A stretch of 64,000 nucleotides of DNA from Microcystis aeruginosa NIES-4325 (lineage in GTDB: Bacteria > Cyanobacteriota > Cyanobacteriia > Cyanobacteriales > Microcystaceae): the NCBI RefSeq assembly GCF_008974145.1, contig NZ_BJKP01000013.1:49751-113750 (forward strand), given 5' to 3'. Of this stretch, positions 8,879-18,036 are shown piece by piece. The stretch's first letter is position 1, and each line of letters starts with the position of its first letter. The translations under genes and the position numbers were made by a program. Under the pieces are notes generated by a model. The model ran no database searches. It was not told the origin of the DNA and was given only the letters and a program-made list of their open reading frames with translations.

Positions 8879-10801
8879 ATGAGATTTCATTGGTTATTCC
8901 TAAGCGCATTAACTTGGTTGCTGGTGGCGGCCCCTGCTTGGGCGGGCAAGCTCGTCTTTTGGCGATTCGACACCAATGAGAATCGTCTGGTGTTCACCAC
9001 CGACAATCGAGTGCAACCGCGAGCGCAAATGATCACTAACCCCACCAGGATCGTGATCGATCTGCCCGGGATCAAGTTAGGGCAACCCAATATTAACCGG
9101 CCCATTGGCAATATCGTCAGAAGTGTCCGTATCGGTCAATTTGATGCGGAAACTACCCGTTTAGTGATTGAATTAGCCCCCGGCTACACCGTTGATCCTC
9201 AACAGGTAAAAATTCGCGGAATTTCGCCCACCCAATGGACAGTGGAACTGCCAGAACCCCAACCGATTAGGGAGGAAACGCAACCCCCCGTCACCCCTGA
9301 ACCCAATTCCACCCCGAACCAAGGTTCCACTCGTCCCACTCCCCCACCTCCAGTTAGCCAGACGGACAACAACGATGATTTTCAGGTGACTCGCAATGGT
9401 CTTTTTATCCGTTTAGAGCAGAATGGTGATGAGCGATCGATCCGCAGTCAACGCAGCCGGGACGGCAAAAAAATCGAATTTGAATTACCCGGTGCCACTT
9501 TACCCAGCAGTCTCACCGGCCAAACTATCCCCGTCAATCGTTATGGGGTCGGTGATATTCAATTCAGTCAGACTGCCAATCAACGGGCCAAGATTTCCCT
9601 AAGTGTTAATAAAGATAGTCCCGATTGGCAAGCTCTCTATAGTCGTTTTGGGGGCTTGGTTTTACTGCCTAGGGGTGGTCTGAGTTCCGTGGATAATATC
9701 TCCTCACCTCCCCCAACTAGCGCCACTAATCCCAATCCCCGTCCCAATAATCCCCCCCCGAAAACTCCTAATAATCCCCCCCCGAAAACTCCTAATAATC
9801 CCCCTTCTAGCAATCGTTTGGCCACGATCTCCTCGATCGATCTGACGGGTAATAACGATCGCCTGTTAATTCGCGCGGATTCACCCCTGAAAGCTAACGG
9901 CAGTGTTAACCGGGATGGTGTCTATGAACTACGCATCGACAATGCTAAGTTAGCCGAGTCTTTTCGCGGTCCGCGCTTCGGTCGCTATAGTCCTATCTAT
10001 CAATTGCGGGTACGTCAGGAAAGTGCCAATAAGGTGCTGATTTTGGTACAGACCGCAGCAGGGTTTCAATTAGGTCAACTCAATCAGTCGGACAGTCAAA
10101 CCCTAGCCCTAGAATTGCTTTCCTCCCGCAATTCTAGCCCCGTTTCCCAAGTTCCTGACTCCACCACTATCCCTGTCCCTTTACCCCCCAATACGGGGCA
10201 ATTTAACCCACCTCCGCGCCCCTCTAACCCCACCCCTAATACTCCTCGACAAGGCAATGGCCGCTTTCTCGTGGTTATAGATCCAGGCCACGGTGGTAAG
10301 GATCCGGGTGCGATCGGAATTGGTGGCCTTCAGGAAAAAAACGTGATTCTGCCCATTTCCCTAGAAGTTACCCGCATCCTGCAACAACAGGGCATCGATG
10401 TGCGTCTAACTAGGGATAGCGACTTTTTTGTCACCCTGCAAGGTCGCACGGATCTGGCTAACCGGATCGATGCGGATCTATTTGTCAGTATCCACGCTAA
10501 CTCTATGGGGAAAGCACGACCAGATGTCAACGGATTGGAAGTTTATTACTTCGGCGATAGCCGCTTATCGGACACCATCCATCGCAATATTGTCCGTAGT
10601 GTCGATATGCGCGATCGGGGGGTGCGTCGAGCCCGTTTTTATGTGCTGAGAACCTCGAAAATGCCCTCTACCCTCGTGGAAGTGGGTTACGTCACCGGTG
10701 CTCAGGATGCTCCTAAATTAGCCAATGCCAACTTTCAACGACAAATGGCTGCGGCGATCGCAAGGGGGATTATTGAATATATTCAACGAAATCTCCGTTA
10801 A
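8879..10801 (+). CDS. amiC: N-acetylmuramoyl-L-alanine amidase with AMIN domains (AmiC type)
   Basis: This periplasmic peptidoglycan hydrolase (640 aa) cleaves the MurNAc-L-Ala bond during cell separation. It has a signal peptide (1-22, ending PAWA), AMIN-like domains at about 25-128, 165-260 and 317-425 separated by Pro/Asn-rich linkers, and a C-terminal Amidase_3 domain (about 460-637). That domain shows VVIDPGHGGKDPG (zinc His), LQEKN (zinc Glu), SIHANS (zinc His) and LVEVGYVT. The linker before the third AMIN-like domain holds the tandem repeat NNPPPKTP. Cyanobacterial homologues work at the septum and, in filamentous forms, in making septal channels. The next gene, murI, is 97 bp downstream and also acts in the cell wall. 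Confidence 0.92.
   Translation: MRFHWLFLSALTWLLVAAPAWAGKLVFWRFDTNENRLVFTTDNRVQPRAQMITNPTRIVIDLPGIKLGQPNINRPIGNIVRSVRIGQFDAETTRLVIELAPGYTVDPQQVKIRGISPTQWTVELPEPQPIREETQPPVTPEPNSTPNQGSTRPTPPPPVSQTDNNDDFQVTRNGLFIRLEQNGDERSIRSQRSRDGKKIEFELPGATLPSSLTGQTIPVNRYGVGDIQFSQTANQRAKISLSVNKDSPDWQALYSRFGGLVLLPRGGLSSVDNISSPPPTSATNPNPRPNNPPPKTPNNPPPKTPNNPPSSNRLATISSIDLTGNNDRLLIRADSPLKANGSVNRDGVYELRIDNAKLAESFRGPRFGRYSPIYQLRVRQESANKVLILVQTAAGFQLGQLNQSDSQTLALELLSSRNSSPVSQVPDSTTIPVPLPPNTGQFNPPPRPSNPTPNTPRQGNGRFLVVIDPGHGGKDPGAIGIGGLQEKNVILPISLEVTRILQQQGIDVRLTRDSDFFVTLQGRTDLANRIDADLFVSIHANSMGKARPDVNGLEVYYFGDSRLSDTIHRNIVRSVDMRDRGVRRARFYVLRTSKMPSTLVEVGYVTGAQDAPKLANANFQRQMAAAIARGIIEYIQRNLR
9746..9804 (+). repeat. 24-bp tandem repeat with C8 runs inside the amidase gene
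   Basis: Two full 24-bp units plus 11 bases of a third encode NNPPPKTP. Each complete unit contains eight consecutive C (9752-9759 and 9776-9783). Such tracts are prone to slippage. A one-base change would frameshift the gene before the catalytic domain, whereas unit gain or loss would keep the frame. Confidence 0.85.
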
Positions 10802-10898
10802 TGATTAAATCATTGGAGTATTCGTTTACCAATCAAAAAATCCGTGTTTTAATATCATCAAATAAAGCTACTTTAGATCAACGTTTTCCTCGATATCT

Positions 10899-11711
10899 AT
10901 GAGAGAATCACAATTTAGTCCGATTGGTGTGTTTGATAGTGGTGTGGGTGGACTGACCGTTTTAAGGGAGTTGTATCGACAACTGCCCCAAGAATCGATT
11001 CTCTATTTCGCTGATACCGCTAGACTTCCCTACGGAACCCGTTCTAAAGGGGAAATTATCGAATTTGTCCAGGAAATTCTCACTTGGATGAGCGAGCGCC
11101 AGGTGAAAATGGTGATTATGGCCTGTAATACCAGTTCCGCCTTGGCTTTAGAAGAAGTACGGGCCGAATTTAAAGATTTACCGATTTTGGGGGTAATTTT
11201 ACCCGGTGCCAAAACTGCCGTTAAACAAGGAAAGCGCATTGGGGTGATTTCTACCCCGGCTACGGCTAAAAGTAATGCCTATAAACAAGCCATTCAAGAA
11301 ATCGATCCTACTGCCCAAGTTTGGCAAATTCCCTGTCCTGAATTTGTCCCTTTGATCGAGGCTAACCGCATTTTTGACCCCTACACCACCCAAGTAGCTA
11401 GAGAATATCTTCAGCCTTTACTGGCAGAAAATATTGATACTCTGGTCTATGGTTGTACCCATTATCGCCATCTTTCCCCGGTTTTACGTCGTCTTTTACC
11501 TAGTTCCGTGCGCTTGGTAGATCCCGCTGCTGCCGTTGTCCGATCGGCGGAAAAAGAGCTAGAATTATTAGGGCTAAAAAATCCCGAAACACCCCTACCT
11601 ACTAGCTTTGCAGTTAGCGGTAATCCTGACACTTTTGCTCGTTTATCTCGTCAATGGCTCGGTTTTTCTCCTCAGGTAGAAAAGGTTTATTTGCCTGTCC
11701 CCGTTTTATAG
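10899..11711 (+). CDS. murI: Glutamate racemase
   Basis: A cytoplasmic cofactor-independent racemase making D-glutamate for peptidoglycan. The protein has 270 residues, the normal length. It shows the N-terminal FDSGVGGLTV (12-21), the first catalytic cysteine in ACNTSSA (Cys76) and the second in YGCTHY (Cys186). The start is the ATG at 10899. It follows the amidase gene in the same direction. Confidence 0.96.
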   Translation: MRESQFSPIGVFDSGVGGLTVLRELYRQLPQESILYFADTARLPYGTRSKGEIIEFVQEILTWMSERQVKMVIMACNTSSALALEEVRAEFKDLPILGVILPGAKTAVKQGKRIGVISTPATAKSNAYKQAIQEIDPTAQVWQIPCPEFVPLIEANRIFDPYTTQVAREYLQPLLAENIDTLVYGCTHYRHLSPVLRRLLPSSVRLVDPAAAVVRSAEKELELLGLKNPETPLPTSFAVSGNPDTFARLSRQWLGFSPQVEKVYLPVPVL

Positions 11712-11883
11712 CCGTTAGCCCTTTCAGTGAGCAGTAATCAGTGAGCAGTAATCAGTGGAAACTGCTATTGACAGCCTTTCTCGTCAAGGTGAAGCACCGA
11801 CACTAATACTTCACAGAAACGCTGTAATACTGCTCACTTAAAACTCAAATCCGATCAACTGATAACTGATGACTGATCACTGA

Positions 11884-11976
11884 TTAGGAGTTGATTTTAG
11901 CTTTTTTTGCGATCGCTAGTAAGAGATAGATCACCAGTAGATACACCATTGGTAACACTAAGGTCATGGTAGGCAT
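11884..11976 (-). CDS. Very small single-span membrane protein (30 aa), candidate
   Basis: ATG to TAA gives 30 residues: a short polar start, a hydrophobic helix of about 18 residues containing LVLPMVYLLVIYLLLAIA, then a basic KKAK tail. This is the shape of small photosynthetic or respiratory complex subunits (Psb, Pet, Ndh-type), but it matches none that I can recall. No strong Shine-Dalgarno is visible. It is convergent with murI and sits at the edge of a 640-bp gene-free stretch. Confidence 0.45.
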   Translation of the reverse strand: MPTMTLVLPMVYLLVIYLLLAIAKKAKINS

Positions 11977-12520
11977 TGTTTAATTAGGGAGGAGAGAAGA
12001 TAGTTAAAATTAGGTGGGCTCGACCTTTCCCCATTGATCATTGAATGACTAGCGACGAGAAAACTAGCTAAATCTGCAAACAGATCGAGCTTATCCGTCA
12101 GTCACTCTGCCAAAGGACTGCGATCGAGTTGGACAGGTAATCGTCTTCAACTCCATTGCTCCCACTAGAAACTGACGAGAAAAAATTCCTCATCTTAACA
12201 ATTCCTAGGCGAGAACTGGGGGTTAATTTCTGGCAACTGCCACTATCAACTTAACATAAGTTGTCAAGGACTGGGAAAAAATTTTTTTAGGCTCGATCGA
12301 AAGGAGAATAATCGAGATTTTGCGAAGAAGATTGTCGTCGTAATCAACCATGACTTGAGAATAATTTGACCAGCAAAGCTAGGATATTTGTCAGAATCTC
12401 AAGCATAAAAAGGCAATTTTTTAATTTATTTGAGTTAAATATTAGATAGGACTAAATCTGTTGTCAATAGCGTGATTAACTCCCGATCAAACTTTAAAAA
12501 ACCACTCCCTGCTCCCCTCT

Positions 12521-12550
12521 CCCCTATCTCTTTTAAACAGGATTTAGTAT
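12521..12550 (-). repeat. Dispersed repeat, core TACTAAATCC-GTTTAAAAG
   Basis: On the minus strand this reads ATACTAAATCCTGTTTAAAA, followed by a purine-rich GAGATAGGGGAG run. Related copies occur at 33243-33279 and 35913-35960, with partial cores at 13431-13446, 38931-38950 and 62240-62254. All lie outside genes or at their edges. Confidence 0.55.
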
Positions 12551-12553
12551 ATT

Positions 12554-12599
12554 GGGTAACAGCAGTAAGCTAACACATAAGATTAGCTTACTGCTACCC
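12554..12599. repeat. Long inverted repeat (hairpin)
   Basis: The arms AGCAGTAAGCTAA and TTAGCTTACTGCT are perfect 13-bp complements around a 9-base loop. An outer GGGTA/TACCC arm pairs after a two-base bulge. It lies 19 bp past the methylase stop, so it may act as that gene's terminator, though there is no clear T-run. Confidence 0.65.
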
Positions 12600-12617
12600 A
12601 GTGCCTTCGGCATCGCA

Positions 12618-13427
12618 CTAATAATTTTTGATCATTAATTCTCTCCCCGCTGCTGCCTGTCCTTGTTTATAATTATTCATACCATACTGAAGATTCCACT
12701 CGATAATATGGGCAAAATCAAAGAGTTTTCGTATCTCTGGACAATCATCGTAGGTAATTAACCATTTAGCCTGACATTGACGCATATTATCGGCAAAACG
12801 TTGATGATCAAAGCTAGTATGTAAATTCCCTCTTACGCCGTACAAACGGGATTTTGTGGCACTATAGTAGGGGGGATCAAGAAAGATAAAAACTTCTTTT
12901 CCCTCAGCAAATAATAATTCTTTGTAGTCTTGGTTAGTAATTTTTACCGATGCTAATAAGGGCGCAATTTGAGTTAATCTGGCAATTGATGAATCAGTAA
13001 ATCTACTGGTAAAAGCTGCTTGAGAATACCCCCCCGAATCCACTGTTCCCGAAAAAGTAATCCGATTTAAGATAAAAAAACGCACCGCCTTTTCAAAGTC
13101 GGTTAACTTTAAATCTTCCCTTGTCAAATCTTGAAATAATTCTCGTCCGCTATCATATTTCTGTTTAATTTCTGTTATTTTTGCTACCAATAACTCAATA
13201 TTTTCTTGAGCGCATTGCCAGAAACAATATAAATCATAATTTAAGTCATTAATCCAATAGGTTTTTATTTGTTGTTCAAAGAGTTGCTTAACAGCAAAAA
13301 ACACAGAACCACCACCAAAAAAAGGTTCTCGATATTCCCTAATATTAACAGGAATTTGCGGCAGAATTTGCTTAATTGCCCGGGATTTCCCCCCTGGATA
13401 GCGCAAGGGACTTTTAATTTTTGACAT
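12618..13427 (-). CDS. DNA adenine methyltransferase, Dam/D12 class
   Basis: This 269-residue N6-adenine methylase of the alpha class (Dam/DpnM/EcoRV type) shows the N-terminal RYPGGKSRA (9-17), the SAM-binding PFFGGGSVF (35-43) and the catalytic DPPY (184-187). Members methylate GATC or similar short sites. The target here is unknown. No restriction endonuclease of a known type is adjacent. The next gene upstream on the same strand (73 bp) encodes a Uma2-family PD-(D/E)XK-like protein. It may be a solitary regulatory methylase or half of an unrecognised pair. Confidence 0.9.
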   Translation of the reverse strand: MSKIKSPLRYPGGKSRAIKQILPQIPVNIREYREPFFGGGSVFFAVKQLFEQQIKTYWINDLNYDLYCFWQCAQENIELLVAKITEIKQKYDSGRELFQDLTREDLKLTDFEKAVRFFILNRITFSGTVDSGGYSQAAFTSRFTDSSIARLTQIAPLLASVKITNQDYKELLFAEGKEVFIFLDPPYYSATKSRLYGVRGNLHTSFDHQRFADNMRQCQAKWLITYDDCPEIRKLFDFAHIIEWNLQYGMNNYKQGQAAAGRELMIKNY

Positions 13428-13499
13428 TTTATACTAAATCCGTTTATTATTGAATTTCTTCTAACGACCAAGTTAGTCATCGTGCTTCTCCCCAGACTT

Positions 13500-14075
13500 C
13501 TACTTACTTTGTCTAGCTTGACCAACTTTTAGCCATGCAAAGATTTGTTGTGGAGTCAGTGTCAACTCAACCCCTGCAATTACCTTAAGCTGGTCATCCC
13601 CTCTGCAAACTTTCGGCTCTTGTTGGGGAGTAAACATTAAAACAGAATAATCATCTGGATCAAGCATCCATCCTAATTTACTGCCATGTTTTAAACAATG
13701 TAAAATGTTGTCAATTACACGGTTTACCTTTTGATCCGGTGAAAGAATTTCGATAGTCCAATCAGGTGCTTCCCTAAAGTCGTCCTCCGGTTCACCTGCT
13801 TCATTTAGGTTAATTCGATTCCATGCAATTACCGCCACATCAGGAACGATCGAACGCCCGCCGAAGGTACATCGCAACTCAGGTAAGGCTGTATAATCAA
13901 CAGTGTGGCTGTCAACCGCAGCTAAAAGACGTTTTTGCAGGATAGAGTGTCGAGTCTTAGGCATGGGTTTCTGAATTGCGACTCCATGCAAGTATTCCCA
14001 TGCTGGAGAATCCTCCAAATATGGCAATTTGAGGAAATCTTCAAGGGTGAGACTCTCAGTCAAGGAAGTCGTCAT
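13500..14075 (-). CDS. Uma2-family (DUF820) PD-(D/E)XK nuclease-like protein
   Basis: A 191-residue protein of the family expanded in cyanobacteria. It shows the family's ordered blocks: VPDVAVIAW (putative catalytic Asp), PDWTIEILSPDQ (Glu), and a following Lys-containing helix with LGWMLDPDDY. The fold is restrictase-like, but function is unproven. An in-frame TTG 12 bp further upstream is possible; I chose the ATG at 14075 (MTTSLTES). It runs in the same direction as the Dam-like methylase. A second Uma2 gene occurs at 58157. Confidence 0.82.
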   Translation of the reverse strand: MTTSLTESLTLEDFLKLPYLEDSPAWEYLHGVAIQKPMPKTRHSILQKRLLAAVDSHTVDYTALPELRCTFGGRSIVPDVAVIAWNRINLNEAGEPEDDFREAPDWTIEILSPDQKVNRVIDNILHCLKHGSKLGWMLDPDDYSVLMFTPQQEPKVCRGDDQLKVIAGVELTLTPQQIFAWLKVGQARQSK

Positions 14076-14271
14076 CGGTTCAAGCAAAGGTTTTTTTTGT
14101 GACTTTATTATAAATGAACTTTATCTGGGTTTCTTACCCACGATTCAGGTATATTTGAGGAGAATTTGCCCTCTCAATTGTTCAGCAAAAATCGACCAGA
14201 TCGGTCGATTTCTTAACTATTCTGACTATTTCACGAAAATGTTCGCAGGCATAACCAATTAGATTAACCAT

Positions 14272-16203
14272 CTACTTAACTGTTGGTTTGCGGAATTTGG
14301 AGGGAGAGGGAAAATATTCTACCCGTTCATTTTTAAGTGCTTGTGCCATGAAATCACGCCAAATGGGAGCGGCAAAACCACCACCGGTGATACCTTTACC
14401 TAAAGTGCGGTTTTGGTCATCTCCAATCCACACCGCCGTGGCTAATTGGGGAACATAACCGACAAACCAGACATTTTTCTCGTTATCGGTAGTACCGGTT
14501 TTTCCCGCTGCCGGACGACCGATTTGGGCCGAGGTGGCTGTTCCCCCTTGAATAACTCCCTGTAGGACAGAATTGAGGGAAGCGGTGGCCCAGGGGTCTA
14601 AAACTAGCTTCGGTTTGGGTGTATTATCGAGCATGACGTTACCCCGGCTATCGGTAACACGCATGATAAAGGTAGGCTCAGAATGCCAGCCATTACTGGC
14701 AAAAGTAGCGTAGGCCCCCGCCATTTCCAGTGGAGTCACATCCACGGATCCCAACGGTAAAGAGGTGACGGCAATTAAAGGACTCTCGAAACCCAGCAGA
14801 CGACAGACTTCAATGACTTTATTGATCCCGACACGACGACCGAGAACAACTGCGGGAATATTCAGAGACTGCACCAGAGCGCTACGCAGGGAAACCGGGC
14901 CAGAAAAGCCGCCACCGTAGTTTTTTGGGCTATAGAAGCCGCCAGCCTCGCGAAAACGGACGGGAGCATCATTAACCACGGTTTCGGGGGTAAAACGACC
15001 ACTAGCGAAGGCAGTATAGTAAACAAAAGGTTTAAAAGCTGACCCCGGTTGACGACGGGATTGAATAGCGCGGTTTAATTGACTTTTATTGTAATCAACG
15101 CCACCGACGAGTGCCTTGACGAAATGGGTGCGGGGATCCACAGCTACCAGAGAAATTTGTAGGTCCTTGGTGCGAATACCGCGACCACGCAAGCTATTAT
15201 AGGCCTTTTGAATGGTGGACTCGGCCATGTTTTGAAAGTCGAGATCGATCGTGGTTTGAATCCGCATTCCCCCTTTAGTTAGGGTTTCTTTGCCAAATTT
15301 TTGCCGCAATTCTGCCACCACTGCATCGGTAACGTAGGGTAATTTACTTTCTTGCCAAGCGGTGGGTTGACCCAGTTTCAGAGGTTCCTTTAAAGCGGCC
15401 TTTTCCTGTGCGGGGGTAATCCAACCTAAGCTACGCATCCGACTGAGAACCAGTGCCTGTCTTTCCTTGGCGGTTTTATAATTATTAAAAGGACTATAAA
15501 CTTCTGGCGCTTGGATTAATCCGGCCATCATCGCCGATTCTGCTAAATTTAACTGGGCAGCGGGTTTATTGAAATAACTTTTAGCGGCGGTTTGTACTCC
15601 GTAATTATTATGACCCCAATAGATATTGTTGAGGTACATTTCCAGAATGTCATTTTTGCTAAAAACCTGTTCCACTCGTACTGCCAGGACCGCCTCGGCT
15701 AATTTGCGACTAACGGTGCGCTGATGGGAAAGAAAGATATTTTTGACTAACTGCATGGTGATAGTAGATGCACCTTCCACCACACCGCCACTTTTCCAGT
15801 TAGCGACCACTGCCCGACCGATACTATTAGGATTAATACCACGATGGTGATAAAAATGGCTATCTTCGATCGCCATCACTGCGCGTTTTAGATTGGGAGA
15901 GATTTGATCGAGTTCCACCACTTCCCGATGCGCTTCTCCGTGTAAGCTGGTCAGGGGTCTGCCTTTAACATCGTAGATATAACTGGTTTCCGTGGGAACG
16001 TAACCCCGTAAAATCCTCACATCGGGTAAATTGCGGTAACTGATCGCTAATCCTACCATAGCCCCCGTCACCACGGCCGTGGATACCATCAACAGGCCGA
16101 GAACAGTTCCCCCCGCAACCCTAGAGACTCCCTGGAGAAAGCTATCGGAGGAACTACTGGACTGCTGCTCTTTGTCTTGATTGCCGAGGGTACTGGTGGA
16201 CAC
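14272..16203 (-). CDS. Class A penicillin-binding protein (PBP1a family)
   Basis: A bifunctional glycan polymerase and crosslinking enzyme, 643 aa, anchored by a TM helix at about 33-55. The GT51 domain shows EDSHFYHHRG (catalytic Glu113), EGASTITMQLVKN and RKLAEAVLAVRVE. The transpeptidase domain shows SxxK within QPGSAFKP (about 388) and KTGTT (about 565). The start is a GTG at 16203, preceded by an AAAGGAAAT-like ribosome-binding site. The Ser-rich cytoplasmic tail (15-21) is low complexity. Cyanobacteria carry several such PBPs, so I give no numbered symbol. Confidence 0.93.
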   Translation of the reverse strand: MSTSTLGNQDKEQQSSSSSDSFLQGVSRVAGGTVLGLLMVSTAVVTGAMVGLAISYRNLPDVRILRGYVPTETSYIYDVKGRPLTSLHGEAHREVVELDQISPNLKRAVMAIEDSHFYHHRGINPNSIGRAVVANWKSGGVVEGASTITMQLVKNIFLSHQRTVSRKLAEAVLAVRVEQVFSKNDILEMYLNNIYWGHNNYGVQTAAKSYFNKPAAQLNLAESAMMAGLIQAPEVYSPFNNYKTAKERQALVLSRMRSLGWITPAQEKAALKEPLKLGQPTAWQESKLPYVTDAVVAELRQKFGKETLTKGGMRIQTTIDLDFQNMAESTIQKAYNSLRGRGIRTKDLQISLVAVDPRTHFVKALVGGVDYNKSQLNRAIQSRRQPGSAFKPFVYYTAFASGRFTPETVVNDAPVRFREAGGFYSPKNYGGGFSGPVSLRSALVQSLNIPAVVLGRRVGINKVIEVCRLLGFESPLIAVTSLPLGSVDVTPLEMAGAYATFASNGWHSEPTFIMRVTDSRGNVMLDNTPKPKLVLDPWATASLNSVLQGVIQGGTATSAQIGRPAAGKTGTTDNEKNVWFVGYVPQLATAVWIGDDQNRTLGKGITGGGFAAPIWRDFMAQALKNERVEYFPSPSKFRKPTVK

Positions 16204-16373
16204 GATGGTTACAATTTCCTTTTTCCAAGAGGGGACTGACCGATTAAACTGGCTTGAAAGTCTATTCTAAAGGTTTTGTTAAAAAATTGAATACTAGCTT
16301 ACAGGAATTCTGGCCGATCTGGCTCTAGTTCGATCAGCCCTGGCAGTGCGATTAGGGGCAGCATAGTTAGATA

Positions 16374-16859
16374 TCAGGGACAAAATAGGGTATCGCGGGT
16401 ATTTCTGCCGGTTACTGGGTTAGTTCCCGTGGCTCTCTCACAAAGATATTTTTCCACATCGGAGCGAATAATTGCATCGGTAAAATCCGCCCCGTCGATA
16501 ATTGCACCTTTGATTAAAATGTTAGTGGCAAAAGCACCTTCGAGAACGGCATTGGTAAAGTTGACTTTGGTTAAACGGGCCGATTCTAAATCCACATTTC
16601 TCATATTGGCATCGCTAAAGTTAGCCCCCTCCAAGTTGGCAGAAAAAAAGCGTACTCCTTCGAGATTGGCATGACTGAAGTTACTACCGCGCAGATTAGA
16701 GTGATCAAAGGTGGAATCGCGCAAATCCTGCCCCGCAAAGTCGTTATCGGTCAAATTACGGTTATTGTAACTGAGGGCTTGGGCCGGAGCCAACGAAGAT
16801 AATAATACTAATATACTAGCAAAAAGGGTTAGTAGAGTTTTGCGAGAAAATTGCGCCAT
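16374..16859 (-). CDS. Exported pentapeptide-repeat protein
   Basis: 161 residues with a signal peptide (1-28, ending PAQA). About 13 consecutive A(D/N)LXX-type pentapeptides follow (about 33-130) and form the right-handed quadrilateral beta helix. The C-terminal cap has two cysteines (YLCERATG and LFCP). The signal peptide makes a periplasmic or thylakoid-lumen location likely, as for known cyanobacterial lumenal pentapeptide proteins. No enzymatic role is apparent. ATG start at 16859. Confidence 0.88.
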   Translation of the reverse strand: MAQFSRKTLLTLFASILVLLSSLAPAQALSYNNRNLTDNDFAGQDLRDSTFDHSNLRGSNFSHANLEGVRFFSANLEGANFSDANMRNVDLESARLTKVNFTNAVLEGAFATNILIKGAIIDGADFTDAIIRSDVEKYLCERATGTNPVTGRNTRDTLFCP

Positions 16860-17041
16860 ATTGCCACCTGATCGATCAACCTTTTCTATAATAAGCTGTA
16901 CTGCCTTAAAACTGCATACTAAAAATTTTAGTACAAATGCTCAAACTGCCATTCCCATCTCCTCAAGTGGCGTAAATATCTGCGTAATCTTGACTCAGAT
17001 TAAGTTTTTTGTCAAAAAAATATCTATTTGTTATCTGATAG

Positions 17042-17251
17042 ATGCTAGGGTTTTTGAAGGATAAAATTGATAATTTTCCCCTGATTAATTTAATCAAGCT
17101 CAAACCTAAAACTACGGGACAGCATTTTTTAGCGATCAAAGCTCCTAAATTAGAAAAAATCAAGGTAAATTTATTAATTGATACCATTACGCTGACTCTC
17201 TGTGCTGTTATTGGTGGGGCAGAAACTTGGGAAGACTACCCTGATCATTAA
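17042..17251 (+). pseudogene. ISAs1-family transposase N-terminal fragment
   Basis: The 69-residue ORF contains LKPKTTGQHF, then KLEKIKVNLLIDTITLTLCA and VIGGAETWEDY. These match the N-terminal signature of ISAs1 (H-repeat) transposases (disease-of-frame pattern: short LIDII hydrophobic helix, CAVI-GA-WED). It stops right after this block, and the catalytic DDE part is absent. The short ORF lies in a 415-bp stretch between the pentapeptide gene and the TSUP exporter. I saw no terminal repeats. Confidence 0.7.
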
Positions 17252-17274
17252 GATAACTACTATAACTTGGTTTG

Positions 17275-18036
17275 TTAACGAAGAAAATAAACTATAGCGG
17301 TAATAATACTCAGAATTACCACCGTCCAGCGCAGATCACTAGGAGAGATAATTCTGGCTAGTTTTCCCCCCAATAAACCCCCAATTAAAGAGCCAATTGC
17401 TACCACTATCGCCGCCCACCAATACACCTGATTAGAAAAGAGAAAAAAACAAGCTGCGGCCACATTAACCACCAAAGAAAGCAACTGTTTTAAAGCATTT
17501 AATCTCGTGAGATTATCCTTGAGAAACAAGCCCAAAATTGCCAACTCGATTACACCTAAACCCGCCCCAAAATAACCACCATAAATTGAAGCAAGAGCGA
17601 TGGGTAAAACTGCCAAAATTTCTGGTATATGACCATTTTTGTCCCCCTGTCGCCGCTGCAACCAAGAACGTAAAGTATCTTGAAAAGCCAATAGAGCCGC
17701 CGCTAAAAGAATCAGAAAAGGAATGAGGCGGTCAAATACTTGATCGCTGCTATTTAACAGCAAAATACCACCGATAATGCCGCCAATAACTGCCGATGGT
17801 AGCAATAACTGAATCCGTTTTTGTTGCCCGTGCAGGTCTTTTTTTTGGGCGAGGGTTGCCCCCAGATAACCGGGGCATAAAGCGACGGTATTAGTCACAT
17901 TTGCCATCACCGGTGGGATACCCACCGCCATCAGCGTCGGAAAACTAATCAGACTACCGCCACCGGCAAGGGCATTAATTAAGCCGGCAGCCACCGCAGC
18001 GATTGCCAAGAAGCCATACTGAATAGGCGTGAGCAT
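17275..18036 (-). CDS. TSUP-family (TauE/SafE) anion permease
   Basis: A 253-residue protein with about eight TM helices. The two TSUP half-repeats are visible: [22 protein letters not shown] near the N-terminus and [20 protein letters not shown] after about residue 150. Family members move sulfite, sulfonates or other organic anions. The substrate here is undetermined. The ATG at 18036 directly abuts the stop codon of the upstream DUF2854 gene, so the two are very probably co-transcribed and translationally coupled. Confidence 0.88.
   Translation of the reverse strand: MLTPIQYGFLAIAAVAAGLINALAGGGSLISFPTLMAVGIPPVMANVTNTVALCPGYLGATLAQKKDLHGQQKRIQLLLPSAVIGGIIGGILLLNSSDQVFDRLIPFLILLAAALLAFQDTLRSWLQRRQGDKNGHIPEILAVLPIALASIYGGYFGAGLGVIELAILGLFLKDNLTRLNALKQLLSLVVNVAAACFFLFSNQVYWWAAIVVAIGSLIGGLLGGKLARIISPSDLRWTVVILSIITAIVYFLR

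Larger units (their letters stand above)
11977..12617. other. 640-bp gene-free region
   Basis: No ORF with protein character is seen on either strand. It holds the presumed promoter of the 30-aa ORF, a copy of the dispersed repeat at 12521-12550 (reverse orientation) and the hairpin at 12554-12599. Confidence 0.5.
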
